Part shown: one piece after another, positions 16,184 to 26,138 of the stretch
Numbering within the stretch: position 1 is the first letter of the stretch
Layout of the letters: every line of letters begins with the position of its first letter
NCBI RefSeq assembly: GCF_040096205.1
Contig: NZ_JBBMFD010000013.1
Location: 7,989-71,988 of the forward strand
Source: Solibaculum_A intestinale
Lineage (GTDB): Bacteria; Bacillota; Clostridia; Oscillospirales; Acutalibacteraceae
DNA: 64,000 bases
Direction of reading: 5' to 3'
Notes under the pieces: generated by a model
The model's input: the letters and a program-made list of their open reading frames with translations, nothing else
Told to the model about the DNA's origin: nothing
Database searches by the model: none
Position numbers and translations under genes: made by a program

Positions 16184-16379
16184 GACAGTAAAGCAGAACA
16201 GCATTTTGTCCGTTCTCACCCTCCCGGCACATGGGACCGCGGAGGCGTTCATACGAAAGAAATTGAGGCGCTCGTATGGTGCCGAGATTTGTTGTGTGAA
16301 GATGCGCGGACGGAGAAACATCCATCCGTGCTTTTCTTTTTTAGACCCAATCAAAATAAGGCTTTGGAGGTGCTTACCC
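16184..16379 (+). promoter_or_regulatory. infC leader with candidate attenuator
   Basis: The roughly 195-base leader contains a stem CATACGA (16250-16256) with TCGTATG (16272-16278) and, 25 bases later, a hairpin (16304-16313 with 16322-16331, one mismatch and one G-U pair) followed by TTTTCTTTTTT (16332-16342). That is an intrinsic terminator inside the leader, before the first gene. In Bacillus the same operon is controlled by L20-dependent premature termination, so this is a candidate L20-type attenuator; I have not matched it to the known L20 leader consensus. Confidence 0.6.
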
Positions 16380-16898
16380 ATTAGCAGCAAGGAACTGCAA
16401 ATCAACGAAGATATCCGGGACAGAGAGGTGCGCGTCATCGACGCGGACGGAGCCCAGCTGGGTATCATGTCGACGAAAGAGGCGCTGGAGGTCTCCCTTC
16501 AGAAGAATCTGGATCTGGTGAAGATCGCCCCGACGGCCACGCCGCCGGTCTGCCGCATTATGGACTATGGAAAGTACCGTTTTGAACAGGCAAAGCGGGA
16601 AAAGGAAGCAAGAAAGAACCAGCATGTGGTGGAGATCAAGGAAATCCGTCTTTCGCTGAATATCGACGTGCACGACTTCAATACAAAAGCCGGCCATGCC
16701 AAGCGCTTTTTGAAGGAAGGCAACAAGGTGAAGGTTTCCATCCGCTTCCGCGGAAGGGAAATGGGCCATCCCGAAATCGGGCTTAACACCATGAAGCGGT
16801 TTGCCGAAACGCTCAGCGAGGAAGCGAACGTGGAAAAGCAGCCCAAGCTGGAAGGCCGTCATATGATCATGTTCCTTGCGGCAAAGCCCCAGAAGTAG
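16380..16898 (+). CDS. infC: Translation initiation factor IF-3 (AUU start codon)
   Basis: IF-3 binds the 30S subunit, keeps subunits apart and checks the start codon and initiator tRNA. The protein has 172 residues, the usual length, with the N-domain start LQINEDIRDREVRVID and the motif KIAPTATPPVCRIMDYGKY near residues 50-70, then the C-domain (KEIRLSLNIDVHDFNTKAGH). No ATG, GTG or TTG lies at the right place: the frame upstream is open but unrelated. ATT at 16380 lies 7 bases after GGAGGTG, exactly where IF-3 begins in other bacteria, where an AUU codon lets IF-3 repress its own translation. First gene of infC-rpmI-rplT. Confidence 0.95.
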   Translation: MSSKELQINEDIRDREVRVIDADGAQLGIMSTKEALEVSLQKNLDLVKIAPTATPPVCRIMDYGKYRFEQAKREKEARKNQHVVEIKEIRLSLNIDVHDFNTKAGHAKRFLKEGNKVKVSIRFRGREMGHPEIGLNTMKRFAETLSEEANVEKQPKLEGRHMIMFLAAKPQK

Positions 16899-17021
16899 TT
16901 TTTTCCTATGCGTTGGCATAGTGGAAGGTCCGCGGGCTCCTGCCGGCGGACGAATTAGACCGCGGGAGGCTGGGACGTTTGCCGCAGGATTCCCGCGCAC
17001 AAAAATAAAGGAGGAAATACC
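16899..17021 (+). other. infC-rpmI spacer with RNA hairpins
   Basis: 123 bases. CTATGC (16906-16911) with GCATAG (16916-16921) forms a tight hairpin, and GTCCGC pairs with GCGGAC around 16930-16953. No T-run follows either, so these may be ribosomal-protein binding or RNA-processing elements rather than terminators. Confidence 0.45.
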
Positions 17022-17219
17022 ATGCCGAAAATGAAAACGCACAGCGGCGCGAAAAAGCGTTTTAAGCTTTCCAAGAACGGTAAGGTCATCCGGGCGCATG
17101 CCTACAAATCCCATATTCTCACCAAGAAGAACACCAAGCGCAAGCGCAACCTTCGCAAGACCGCCGTGGCCGATGTGACCAATGTCAAGGCCGTGAAGAG
17201 ACTCATTCCCTATAAATAA
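17022..17219 (+). CDS. rpmI: 50S ribosomal protein L35
   Basis: Small basic ribosomal protein of 65 residues, with the family N-terminus PKMKTHSGAKKRFKLSKNGK and the lysine/arginine-rich centre HILTKKNTKRKRNLRKTA. AGGAGG precedes the ATG. It lies between infC and rplT, the conserved order of this operon. Confidence 0.97.
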   Translation: MPKMKTHSGAKKRFKLSKNGKVIRAHAYKSHILTKKNTKRKRNLRKTAVADVTNVKAVKRLIPYK

Positions 17220-17272
17220 GAATCCCTGCGGTCCTACTGAATAACATTTACGATAATGGAGGTTGCTTATAA

Positions 17273-17632
17273 ATGGCACGTATAAAGGGCGCAATGATGA
17301 CGCGCAAAAGAAGAAAAAAAGTATTAAAGCTTGCCAAGGGCTACTATGGCGCCAAATCGAAGCTGTTCCGCACCGCCAAGCAGGCGGTCATGAAGTCCGG
17401 CCAGTATGCCTACATCGGCCGCAAGCAGAAAAAGCGTGATTTCCGCCGCCTGTGGATCACCCGTATTTCCGCCGCCTGCCGCATGAACGGAATGAACTAT
17501 TCCACCTTCATGAACGGGCTCAAGAAAGCCGGCGTCACCCTCAACCGCAAGATGCTTTCCGAAATCGCCATTGCCGACCCGGCTGCGTTCACCGCGCTGA
17601 CCGAGCAGGCGAAGGCTGCCAACAATCAGTAA
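17273..17632 (+). CDS. rplT: 50S ribosomal protein L20
   Basis: Binds 23S rRNA early in 50S assembly and in Bacillus also represses its own operon through the leader. The 119 residues show the long basic N-terminal helix (TRKRRKKVLKLAKGYYGAKS) and the globular C-terminus (RLWITRISAACRMNGMNYS). GGAGG precedes the ATG. It is the last gene before a terminator, and could act on the leader at 16184. Confidence 0.97.
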   Translation: MARIKGAMMTRKRRKKVLKLAKGYYGAKSKLFRTAKQAVMKSGQYAYIGRKQKKRDFRRLWITRISAACRMNGMNYSTFMNGLKKAGVTLNRKMLSEIAIADPAAFTALTEQAKAANNQ

Positions 17633-17640
17633 TACCGATG

Positions 17641-17670
17641 CGCCCGGGAGGATTCCCGGGCGTACTTTTA
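17641..17670 (+). terminator. Terminator after rplT
   Basis: Stem CGCCCGGGA (17641-17649) with TCCCGGGCG (17654-17662), 4-base loop, then TACTTTTAT. Probably partial, since the methyltransferase gene starts 38 bases later. Confidence 0.7.
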
Positions 17671-17707
17671 TATGACTGGCAACGTCTGAAGAGAAAGGAA
17701 GAAGAAC

Positions 17708-18502
17708 ATGCCGCTGACCATAACGAGCCGGGACAATGAGCGGCTAAAGCACGCCGTACGGCTGCTGGGGAGCGCCAAGGCGCGCCGGGAGGAAGGGCTC
17801 TTTGTCATCGAAGGGGCCCGCCTTTGTATGGACGCGCTGCAAAGCGGCGCGGACATCCGGGAGGTTTACGCCACCGAAGCGGCGGCCAAGCGGTATGAAA
17901 ACGAGGTGCAGGCGCTCTTCGCCGCGGGTAAAGAATGCTTTTTTCTGTCCCCCTCGGCAGCCGCCCGGCTGGCGGATACCAAGCAGCCTCAGGGGATTTT
18001 TTGCGTATGCGCTGCGCTTGACAAACAGGCGCGGTTATATACAATAAAAAAAGAATGCAAAATTCTGGCGCTGGAGGAAATGCAGGATCCTTCCAATTTA
18101 GGAGCGGTGCTGCGAAGCGCAGAGGCCTTCGGGATGACGGGGGTGCTGCTGTCGGAGGGCTGCTGCGACCTGTATAACCCCAAGGTGCTGCGGGCGTCTA
18201 TGGGGGCGGTGTTCCGTCTGCCCTTTGTACGCACGCCGGATTTCGAGGGCGCCCTCTTGGAGTTGTCGGCAAACGGGGTGCAGACCCTGGCCGCCGTGGT
18301 GGACGCAGAGGCGCAGGCCATTACGAAGCTCGACCTGAAGGGGCCTGCCGCCGTAGTCATCGGCAACGAAGGAAACGGGCTAAGACCGCAGACCGCCGCC
18401 TTATGCGACAAGCGGGTGACCATTCCCATGAAGGGACGAGCGGAATCCCTCAACGCGTCGGTGGCGAGCGCCATCCTCATGTGGGAAATGACCAAAGAAT
18501 AA
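17708..18502 (+). CDS. TrmH/SpoU-family RNA 2'-O-methyltransferase
   Basis: SPOUT-fold methyltransferase that transfers a methyl group from S-adenosylmethionine to a ribose in rRNA or tRNA. Residues 1-90 form the substrate-binding domain (ITSRDNERLKHAVRLLGS) and residues about 110-264 the SPOUT domain with its three motifs: LEEMQDPSNLGAVLRSAEAF, AAVVIGNEGNGLRP, and IPMKGRAESLNASVASAI. The trefoil-knot residues are intact. The family includes RlmB and YsgA; the latter lies beside the infC/pheS region in Bacillus. The target base cannot be read from sequence. AAAGGAAG precedes the ATG. Confidence 0.9.
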   Translation: MPLTITSRDNERLKHAVRLLGSAKARREEGLFVIEGARLCMDALQSGADIREVYATEAAAKRYENEVQALFAAGKECFFLSPSAAARLADTKQPQGIFCVCAALDKQARLYTIKKECKILALEEMQDPSNLGAVLRSAEAFGMTGVLLSEGCCDLYNPKVLRASMGAVFRLPFVRTPDFEGALLELSANGVQTLAAVVDAEAQAITKLDLKGPAAVVIGNEGNGLRPQTAALCDKRVTIPMKGRAESLNASVASAILMWEMTKE

Positions 18503-18539
18503 GGAATAACAAATAAAAAGAAGGCGTGGTGTTGACAGA

Positions 18540-19760
18540 ATGCACAGCATGTATTATTGGCTCTGGCTGCAAAGGGCGCTGGGTGTGGGCAGCCGCAAGG
18601 TTCGCGCCGTGCATTCTGCTTACAGTTCGCTCGAAGAGTTTTACCAGGGAGGAAGCACACTCTGGAAAGAAACCGGGTTCTTTACGCCCAAGGAGCTTAG
18701 GTGCCTTGGGGAAATCACGCCTCAATCGGTGACGCCGATCATTAAGGACTGTATCCGGCTCCACTATCACATCCTAACCCCGGATCATCCCAAATACCCC
18801 AAGCGTCTGCTTACCCTGCCGGACTATCCGGCGGCCCTGTATGTGTGGGGCGACCTGTGCGAGGTGGACGATGAGGTTTTGATTGCGGTCGTGGGAACCA
18901 GGGGCTGCACGCCCTACGGCCAGCAGGTGGCCATGCAAATTTCCGCCACCATGGCGAAGGCCGGAGTGGTGATTGTCAGCGGCGGTGCTTACGGGGTAGA
19001 CACCATTGCTCACAAGGGCGCCCTGAAAGCGGGCGGGAGAACCATTGCGGTGCTGGCCGGCGGCATCAACGCGGGTCAGCTGGTGGGCAATGAGGAGTTG
19101 CGCCGTCAGATTGTGGAGCAGCAGGGCGCGGTCCTGTCCGAGTACCCGCCGGGCGCGCCCATCGGCCGCAACGCCTTTCCCATTCGAAACCGGCTTATGT
19201 CCGGCCTGTCTTTGGGCACCTTGGTGGTGGAGGCGGGCGAGCGAAGCGGCGCGCTCATCACCGCCAACTGGGCAAATGAACAGGGCCGGGACGTATTTGC
19301 GATTCCCGGCAGCGTCATGAGTCCCACGTCGCTGGGCTGTAACCGGCTGATTGCCCAAGGGGCCAAGCCGGTGGCCTGTGCCTATGACATCTTAGAAGAA
19401 TATATCGACCGGTATCCGCATAGGATAAGCCTGAAAATCGCCGGGGTCAAGGAATCGGCCAGCCCGGTTACGCCGCCGGCTCCGGGAAAACCCCAAAAGC
19501 AGAAGTCTGCCGCTAAGCCCCATTCCGCGCCCGTGGAAAAACCGCAGGCGCTGCGTAAGGACGAAGCTATGCCCACCCTGTCCGATGGGGCGAAGGCGCT
19601 CTATAAGGTTCTTCCCTGCGAGCCTGCCCATATCAATGACCTGGCCGCCGCGGCAAAGGTCGAAGTGCGTGGGGCGCTTGCAGCCATAACCGAGCTTGAA
19701 ATCGCGGGCTTGGCCCAATCGCTGCCGGGGCGGCGCTTTTGCCGCAAACCCAACCGATAA
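18540..19760 (+). CDS. dprA: DNA processing protein DprA/Smf
   Basis: Loads RecA onto incoming single-stranded DNA in natural transformation; also kept in bacteria not known to be competent. The 406 residues comprise an N-terminal SAM-like region, the Rossmann core from about residue 110 (AVVGTRGCTPYG, IVSGGAYGVDTIAHKGAL, IAVLAGGIN), with FPIRNRLMSGLS and GSLITANWA-type segments, a Pro/Lys-rich linker near 305-340, and a C-terminal winged helix. The start is uncertain: ATG at 18540 or at 18549, and no strong ribosome binding site precedes either. It lies 37 bases after the methyltransferase and before topA, the usual dprA-topA order. Confidence 0.93.
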   Translation: MHSMYYWLWLQRALGVGSRKVRAVHSAYSSLEEFYQGGSTLWKETGFFTPKELRCLGEITPQSVTPIIKDCIRLHYHILTPDHPKYPKRLLTLPDYPAALYVWGDLCEVDDEVLIAVVGTRGCTPYGQQVAMQISATMAKAGVVIVSGGAYGVDTIAHKGALKAGGRTIAVLAGGINAGQLVGNEELRRQIVEQQGAVLSEYPPGAPIGRNAFPIRNRLMSGLSLGTLVVEAGERSGALITANWANEQGRDVFAIPGSVMSPTSLGCNRLIAQGAKPVACAYDILEEYIDRYPHRISLKIAGVKESASPVTPPAPGKPQKQKSAAKPHSAPVEKPQALRKDEAMPTLSDGAKALYKVLPCEPAHINDLAAAAKVEVRGALAAITELEIAGLAQSLPGRRFCRKPNR

Positions 19761-19804
19761 CTCCTGATTCAAACAGGAGAATGATACACAAGGATGGTAA
19801 TTTC

Positions 19805-21906
<2,102 letters not shown>

Positions 21907-21910
<4 letters not shown>

Positions 21911-23256
21911 ACAGGGTTACGGTAATCGGCGCTGGCCTCGCCGGGTGTGAGGCAGCGCGGCAGCTGACAAAAGCGGGAATTCCCGTCACCCTGCTCGAAC
22001 AAAAGCCAATCCAGTTTTCCCCGGCCCATCGGTCGGCTAATTTTGGAGAGTTGGTTTGCTCCAATTCCCTCAAAGCCATGCGCTTAGAAAGCGCAGGCGG
22101 GCTGTTAAAAGCAGAGATGGAGCGGCTGGGTTCGATTTGTTTGGAGGCGGCGAAAGCCTGTCGGGTGCCCGCCGGCGGCGCGCTGGCGGTGGACCGGGAT
22201 CGGTTTTCCGGCCTTCTTACGAAGGCCATGGAAGAAGATCCTCTTATTACCGTGGAGCGCCGCCCAGTATCCGCGCTGCCAGAGGACGGGGTCACCATTG
22301 TGGCCACCGGGCCGCTGACGGCGGGGGCGTTTGCCAAAGCGGTGGAGCAAAAGGTGGGGGAAGGGTATTTGAGCTTTTATGATGCGGCCGCCCCCATTGT
22401 TACGGCCGAGTCGGTGGACATGGGCAGCGCCTTCGCCGCCTCCCGGTACGACCGGGGGGAGGACGATTACATCAACTGCCCCATGAACAAGGAAGAGTAC
22501 GAGGCTTTTTATGAGGCGCTCATCCACGCCGAAAGCGCCACCCTTCACGCCTTTGACAAGCCCAACGTCTACGAGGGCTGCATGCCCATCGAGATTATGG
22601 CCAAGCGCGGGCCGGACACCATTCGCTACGGCCCCTTAAAGCCGGTGGGGTTGCGCGACCCGCGCACCGGGCACCGGCCTTGGGCGGTGGTGCAGCTTCG
22701 CAGAGAGAACGCCGAGGGGACCCTTTATAATCTGGTAGGATTTCAGACGAATTTGAAATTCCCCGAGCAGAAGCGGGTGTTCTCCATGATTCCAGCTCTT
22801 CGAAATGCGGAGTTTGCCCGGTACGGGGTGATGCACCGCAACAGCTTCTTAGACTCCCCTAAGCTCTTAAACCCCGACCAAAGCCTGAAAACCGACCAAA
22901 ACTTTTTCTTCGCCGGGCAGATTACCGGGGTGGAAGGGTACATGGAATCGGCCATGTCGGGCATCTGGGCGGGGATTCATGCCGCAAGGCGGGTGCTGGG
23001 GAAAGAACCGGTGCTGCCGGGACCCGACACCATGTCGGGGGCGCTTTTGCATTTTATCACGGCTGGGAGCACGGCGAAATTCGAGCCTATGGGGGCGAAT
23101 TTCGGCATTCTCCCCTCTCTGCCCGAGCACATCCGGGACAAAAAGCTGCGGTATGGAGCGCTTGCCAAGCGAGCGCTTTCCAGCTTGGAAGAAACGGTGC
23201 AAAAGCTTGAGAAGGAAGCATCTTTCCCAAAGGAACAAGACGGAAAGGAAGCGTAG
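21907..23256 (+). CDS. trmFO: Methylenetetrahydrofolate-tRNA-(uracil-5-)-methyltransferase TrmFO
   Basis: Makes 5-methyluridine at position 54 of tRNA using methylenetetrahydrofolate and FADH2; this folate-dependent route is typical of Gram-positive bacteria. The 449 residues match the family length. The FAD motif VTVIGAGLAGCEAARQLTKA is at the N-terminus, NSLKAMRLESAGGLLKAEM near 55-75, and NCPMNKEEYEAFYEAL and FFAGQITGVEGYMESA downstream. It overlaps topA by four bases, the same pairing as in Bacillus, and plsX follows after 4 bases. Confidence 0.97.
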
Positions 23257-23260
23257 CGTT

Positions 23261-24253
23261 ATGAAAATCATTGTGGACGCTTTTGGCGGCGACAACGCGC
23301 CGCTGGAAATACTGAAGGGAAGCGCTGCGGCGGTGGCCGCTTACGGGTGTGACATTTTGTTGTGCGGCGACGAAAGCGTTATCCGCAAGGTGGCGGCAGA
23401 CAATCAGATTTCCCTTGCAGGCATGGAAATCGTCCATGCGCCGGACGTGATTTCCATGGAGGACGAGCCGGGAGAAGTGGTCAAGACCAAGAAAAACTGC
23501 TCCATGGCCGAGGGGCTGCGCAGGCTCGCCGCCGGAGAAGGGGACGCGTTTGTGTCCGCCGGGTCCACCGGCGCCCTGCTCATCGGCTCGACTCTGCTTG
23601 TCAAGCGCATCAAGGGTATCAAGCGGTGCGCCCTGGCCCCGATTTTACCCAGCGACAGTGGGTTTTACATGCTCATCGACGGGGGCGCCAACGTGGAATG
23701 CCGTCCGGAGATGCTCGAGCAGTTCGGCATTATGGGCAGCGCCTATATGGAAAAGGTCATGGGAATAAAGGCGCCCAAGGTCGGCCTTGCCAACGTGGGT
23801 ACCGAGCCCACCAAGGGCGGAGAACTCCAGCACGAGGCGTTTTCTCTGCTTTCCAAGGCGCCGGTCAACTTTATCGGCAACGTGGAGGCCAGGGATTTCC
23901 CGGCGGGCGTGTGCGACGTGCTGGTAGCGGACGGGTTTACCGGAAACGTGATCTTAAAGCTGACCGAAGGGGTGGCGGGCACCCTGTTCGGGAATATTAA
24001 GGGCATTTTAAAGGCAAACTTAAAGGGAAAGCTGGCCGCGGCCATGATTATGCCGGGGCTCAAAGCCTTCAAAAAGCGGATGGACACCGACGAATACGGC
24101 GGCGCGCCCCTGCTTGGCACTTCTAAGCCGGTTTTCAAGGCTCACGGCAGCTCCAACGCTTACGCCTTCCAGAACGCCATCCGCCTGGCCTGTGACTTTG
24201 CCAAGGGAAACGTCATCGGTACCATTGAGGAAAGCCTGCAGGGGAGCAAATAA
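23261..24253 (+). CDS. plsX: Phosphate acyltransferase PlsX
   Basis: Converts acyl-ACP to acyl-phosphate, the donor for PlsY in phosphatidic acid synthesis; a peripheral membrane enzyme. The 330 residues begin KIIVDAFGGDNAPLEIL and contain the conserved SAGSTGALL and ADGFTGNVILK motifs. The ATG at 23261 follows GGAAAGGAAG. In many Gram-positives plsX is followed by fabD, fabG and acpP before rnc; here rnc comes next after 197 bases and those genes are absent, so acyl-carrier genes must be elsewhere. Confidence 0.95.
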   Translation: MKIIVDAFGGDNAPLEILKGSAAAVAAYGCDILLCGDESVIRKVAADNQISLAGMEIVHAPDVISMEDEPGEVVKTKKNCSMAEGLRRLAAGEGDAFVSAGSTGALLIGSTLLVKRIKGIKRCALAPILPSDSGFYMLIDGGANVECRPEMLEQFGIMGSAYMEKVMGIKAPKVGLANVGTEPTKGGELQHEAFSLLSKAPVNFIGNVEARDFPAGVCDVLVADGFTGNVILKLTEGVAGTLFGNIKGILKANLKGKLAAAMIMPGLKAFKKRMDTDEYGGAPLLGTSKPVFKAHGSSNAYAFQNAIRLACDFAKGNVIGTIEESLQGSK

Positions 24254-24286
24254 TCCCCGCATTCTGTTCGGATTCGGGGCGGTCTA

Positions 24287-24316
24287 TTGACAAAGCCGGC
24301 CCGGGACTTTTATCAT
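24287..24316 (+). promoter_or_regulatory. Possible rnc promoter
   Basis: Perfect TTGACA (24287-24292), 18-base spacer, TATCAT (24311-24316). It would produce a leader of about 130 bases that includes the hairpin at 24346. Confidence 0.5.
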
Positions 24317-24345
24317 AAAAGGAAGCATAGAATTTCGTTTCATTT

Positions 24346-24380
24346 TTGCCGGTATTCCCGGAGAATGGGGGTACCGGCAA
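24346..24380 (+). promoter_or_regulatory. Long hairpin in the rnc leader
   Basis: A 14-bp stem (24346-24359 with 24367-24380, two G-U pairs) around a 7-base loop, 70 bases before the rnc start. TATTTTT follows 5 bases downstream, so it could be a poor terminator for plsX; being in the RNase III leader it could also be an RNase III cleavage site. Confidence 0.55.
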
Positions 24381-24450
24381 TCGGTATTTTTCCCTTTGGC
24401 CGCTTAAAAGCAGCTCAGGGGAAAAACAAGAGGAAAAGGAGGCGTGTCAC

Positions 24451-25128
24451 ATGAAGGAACTGCAAAAGAAAATCGGGTATACCTTCCAAAACGAAGGCCT
24501 GCTGAAAACGGCGCTGACCCATTCGTCCTATGCTAACGAAGGAAAAAAAGGCGGGGTGAGCAATGAACGGCTGGAATTTTTGGGAGACTCGGTACTGAGC
24601 ATCGTAGTGTCCGACTATCTTTACCGCAGTTACGAAACCCAGCCAGAGGGAGAACTGACTCGGATGCGGGCGGCCTTGGTGTGTGAAAAGTCCCTTTGCC
24701 GCTTTGCAAGGGAAATTGATTTGGGCAAGTACCTGCTTTTGGGCAAGGGCGAGCAGCACACCGGCGGACGGGAACGGCCTTCGGTGCTGGCGGATGCGTT
24801 TGAGGCGGTCATTGCCGCCATCTATCTGGACGGAGGCATGGAACCCGCCAGGCGGCACATCCTGCGCTTTGTTAAAGAGGAAAGCACCGTCAACGCGAAG
24901 CCGTTCCGGGACTACAAGACCACCCTTCAGGAGATTGTTCAGCAAAATCCAGGCGAAAGCCTGAGCTATGTCCTGACGGGTGAGAGCGGGCCGGACCACG
25001 ACAAGCGCTTCACGGTAGAGGTGTTTTTAAATTCCAACTGCATCGGCAAAGGAAGCGGGCACAGCAAAAAGGAAGCGGAGCAACAGGCGGCAAGGGAAGC
25101 GCTGCACTTGATGGGCTGCGACAAGTGA
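24451..25128 (+). CDS. rnc: Ribonuclease III
   Basis: Double-strand-specific endoribonuclease that processes rRNA precursors and regulatory RNAs. The 225 residues include the catalytic signature NERLEFLGDSVLSIVVSDYL near residues 35-54, the second acidic block ADAFEAVIAAIYLDGG near 112-127, and a C-terminal double-stranded RNA-binding domain from about residue 155 ending in KKEAEQQAAREAL. AAAGGAGG precedes the ATG at 24451. Its stop overlaps the GTG start of the radical SAM gene (GTGA). The rnc-radical SAM-smc-ftsY order is common in Clostridia. Confidence 0.96.
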   Translation: MKELQKKIGYTFQNEGLLKTALTHSSYANEGKKGGVSNERLEFLGDSVLSIVVSDYLYRSYETQPEGELTRMRAALVCEKSLCRFAREIDLGKYLLLGKGEQHTGGRERPSVLADAFEAVIAAIYLDGGMEPARRHILRFVKEESTVNAKPFRDYKTTLQEIVQQNPGESLSYVLTGESGPDHDKRFTVEVFLNSNCIGKGSGHSKKEAEQQAAREALHLMGCDK

Positions 25129-26123
25129 AGCACGCAAACGTGGCTATTTTTGTTCCCCACGCGGGCTGCCCGTATGCCTGCAGCTTCTGCGACCAGAGGT
25201 GTATTTCCGGGCAGGCGCAAATTCCCACGCCCGAAACGGTGCGCAAGACAGCCGAACAGGCGTTAAAGGCTCTGGGCGACCGCACAAAAGACAGCGAGCT
25301 TGCCTTTTTCGGCGGCAGCTTTACCGCGATCGACCGCGGCCTCATGTGCGGGCTGCTGGAGGCGGCGCGGGACTATGTGGGCGAGGGGAAGCTTTCCGGC
25401 ATCCGGGTTTCCACCCGGCCCGACGCGGTGGACGAAGAGGTGCTCGGCCTTTTAAAGGCTTACGGCGTTACCGCGGTAGAGCTGGGCGCCCAGAGCATGG
25501 ATGATGCGGTGCTCGAAAAAAACGGGCGGGGCCATACCGTCCGGGACGTAAGGGAAGCGGCCGCGCGCATTCAGAAGACGGGGCTTTCTCTAGGCCTTCA
25601 GATGATGACTGGGCTTTATGGCGACACCGACGAGGGTGCCCGGCGTACCGCCCATGAGCTGGCGGCATTGAAGCCGGACACGGTGCGTATTTACCCCACG
25701 GTGGTTATGGAGGGGACCCCTCTTGCCGGCTGGTACTTAGAAGGCCGGTATACGCCGCCGGGGCTATGGGAGACGGTGGCCCTCTGCGCCAGACTTCTGG
25801 ACTTCTTTGAGAAGCGGCACATCCGGGTCATCCGGGTGGGGCTGCACGCCGAGGTATCTTTACAGGAGCACCGGCTTGCGGGGCCTTGGCATCCGGCTTT
25901 CGGTGAGCTTTGCGAGAACGAACGGTTCTTTTGCCGGGCAGAGAGACTACTGAGCGGCAGGGAGCCGGGGCGCTATTGCATCCATACCAATCCAAGGGAC
26001 CAATCGAAAATGACGGGGCAGAAGAAACGCAATCTGGCCCGGTTACAAGAGCTTGGCTTCTCCTGCAAGGTGGTCCCCGAAGAAGGGATGAAGGCGGGAG
26101 AGCTTCGAATCACTCGTACATAG
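25125..26123 (+). CDS. Radical SAM protein, Elp3-like without acetyltransferase domain
   Basis: A 332-residue radical S-adenosylmethionine enzyme. The cluster motif is CPYACSFC (CxxxCxxC) near residues 15-22, followed by a TIM-barrel with FFGGSFTAI and AVELGAQSMDDAVL. It resembles the N-terminal half of Elp3/COG1243 proteins; the GNAT acetyltransferase half is absent. Such proteins recur between rnc and smc in Clostridia; their substrate is not known to me. It begins with GTG inside the rnc stop codon, so translation is coupled to rnc. It could be a tRNA-modifying enzyme, in keeping with the window's other genes, but that is inference. Confidence 0.85.
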   Translation: MKHANVAIFVPHAGCPYACSFCDQRCISGQAQIPTPETVRKTAEQALKALGDRTKDSELAFFGGSFTAIDRGLMCGLLEAARDYVGEGKLSGIRVSTRPDAVDEEVLGLLKAYGVTAVELGAQSMDDAVLEKNGRGHTVRDVREAAARIQKTGLSLGLQMMTGLYGDTDEGARRTAHELAALKPDTVRIYPTVVMEGTPLAGWYLEGRYTPPGLWETVALCARLLDFFEKRHIRVIRVGLHAEVSLQEHRLAGPWHPAFGELCENERFFCRAERLLSGREPGRYCIHTNPRDQSKMTGQKKRNLARLQELGFSCKVVPEEGMKAGELRITRT

Positions 26124-26138
26124 AAAGGCGGAACTTTG

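Larger units (their letters stand above)
15949..16379. other. Divergent control region between the Wzz-like gene and infC
   Basis: About 430 bases with no gene of their own. Contains the minus-strand promoter at 16066, the plus-strand infC promoter at 16149, and a structured infC leader ending in a terminator-like hairpin. Confidence 0.75.

Noticed and set aside
16101..16379. 93-codon N-terminal extension of IF-3
   Set aside because: The extension passes through the infC promoter and leader hairpin and has no similarity to IF-3.
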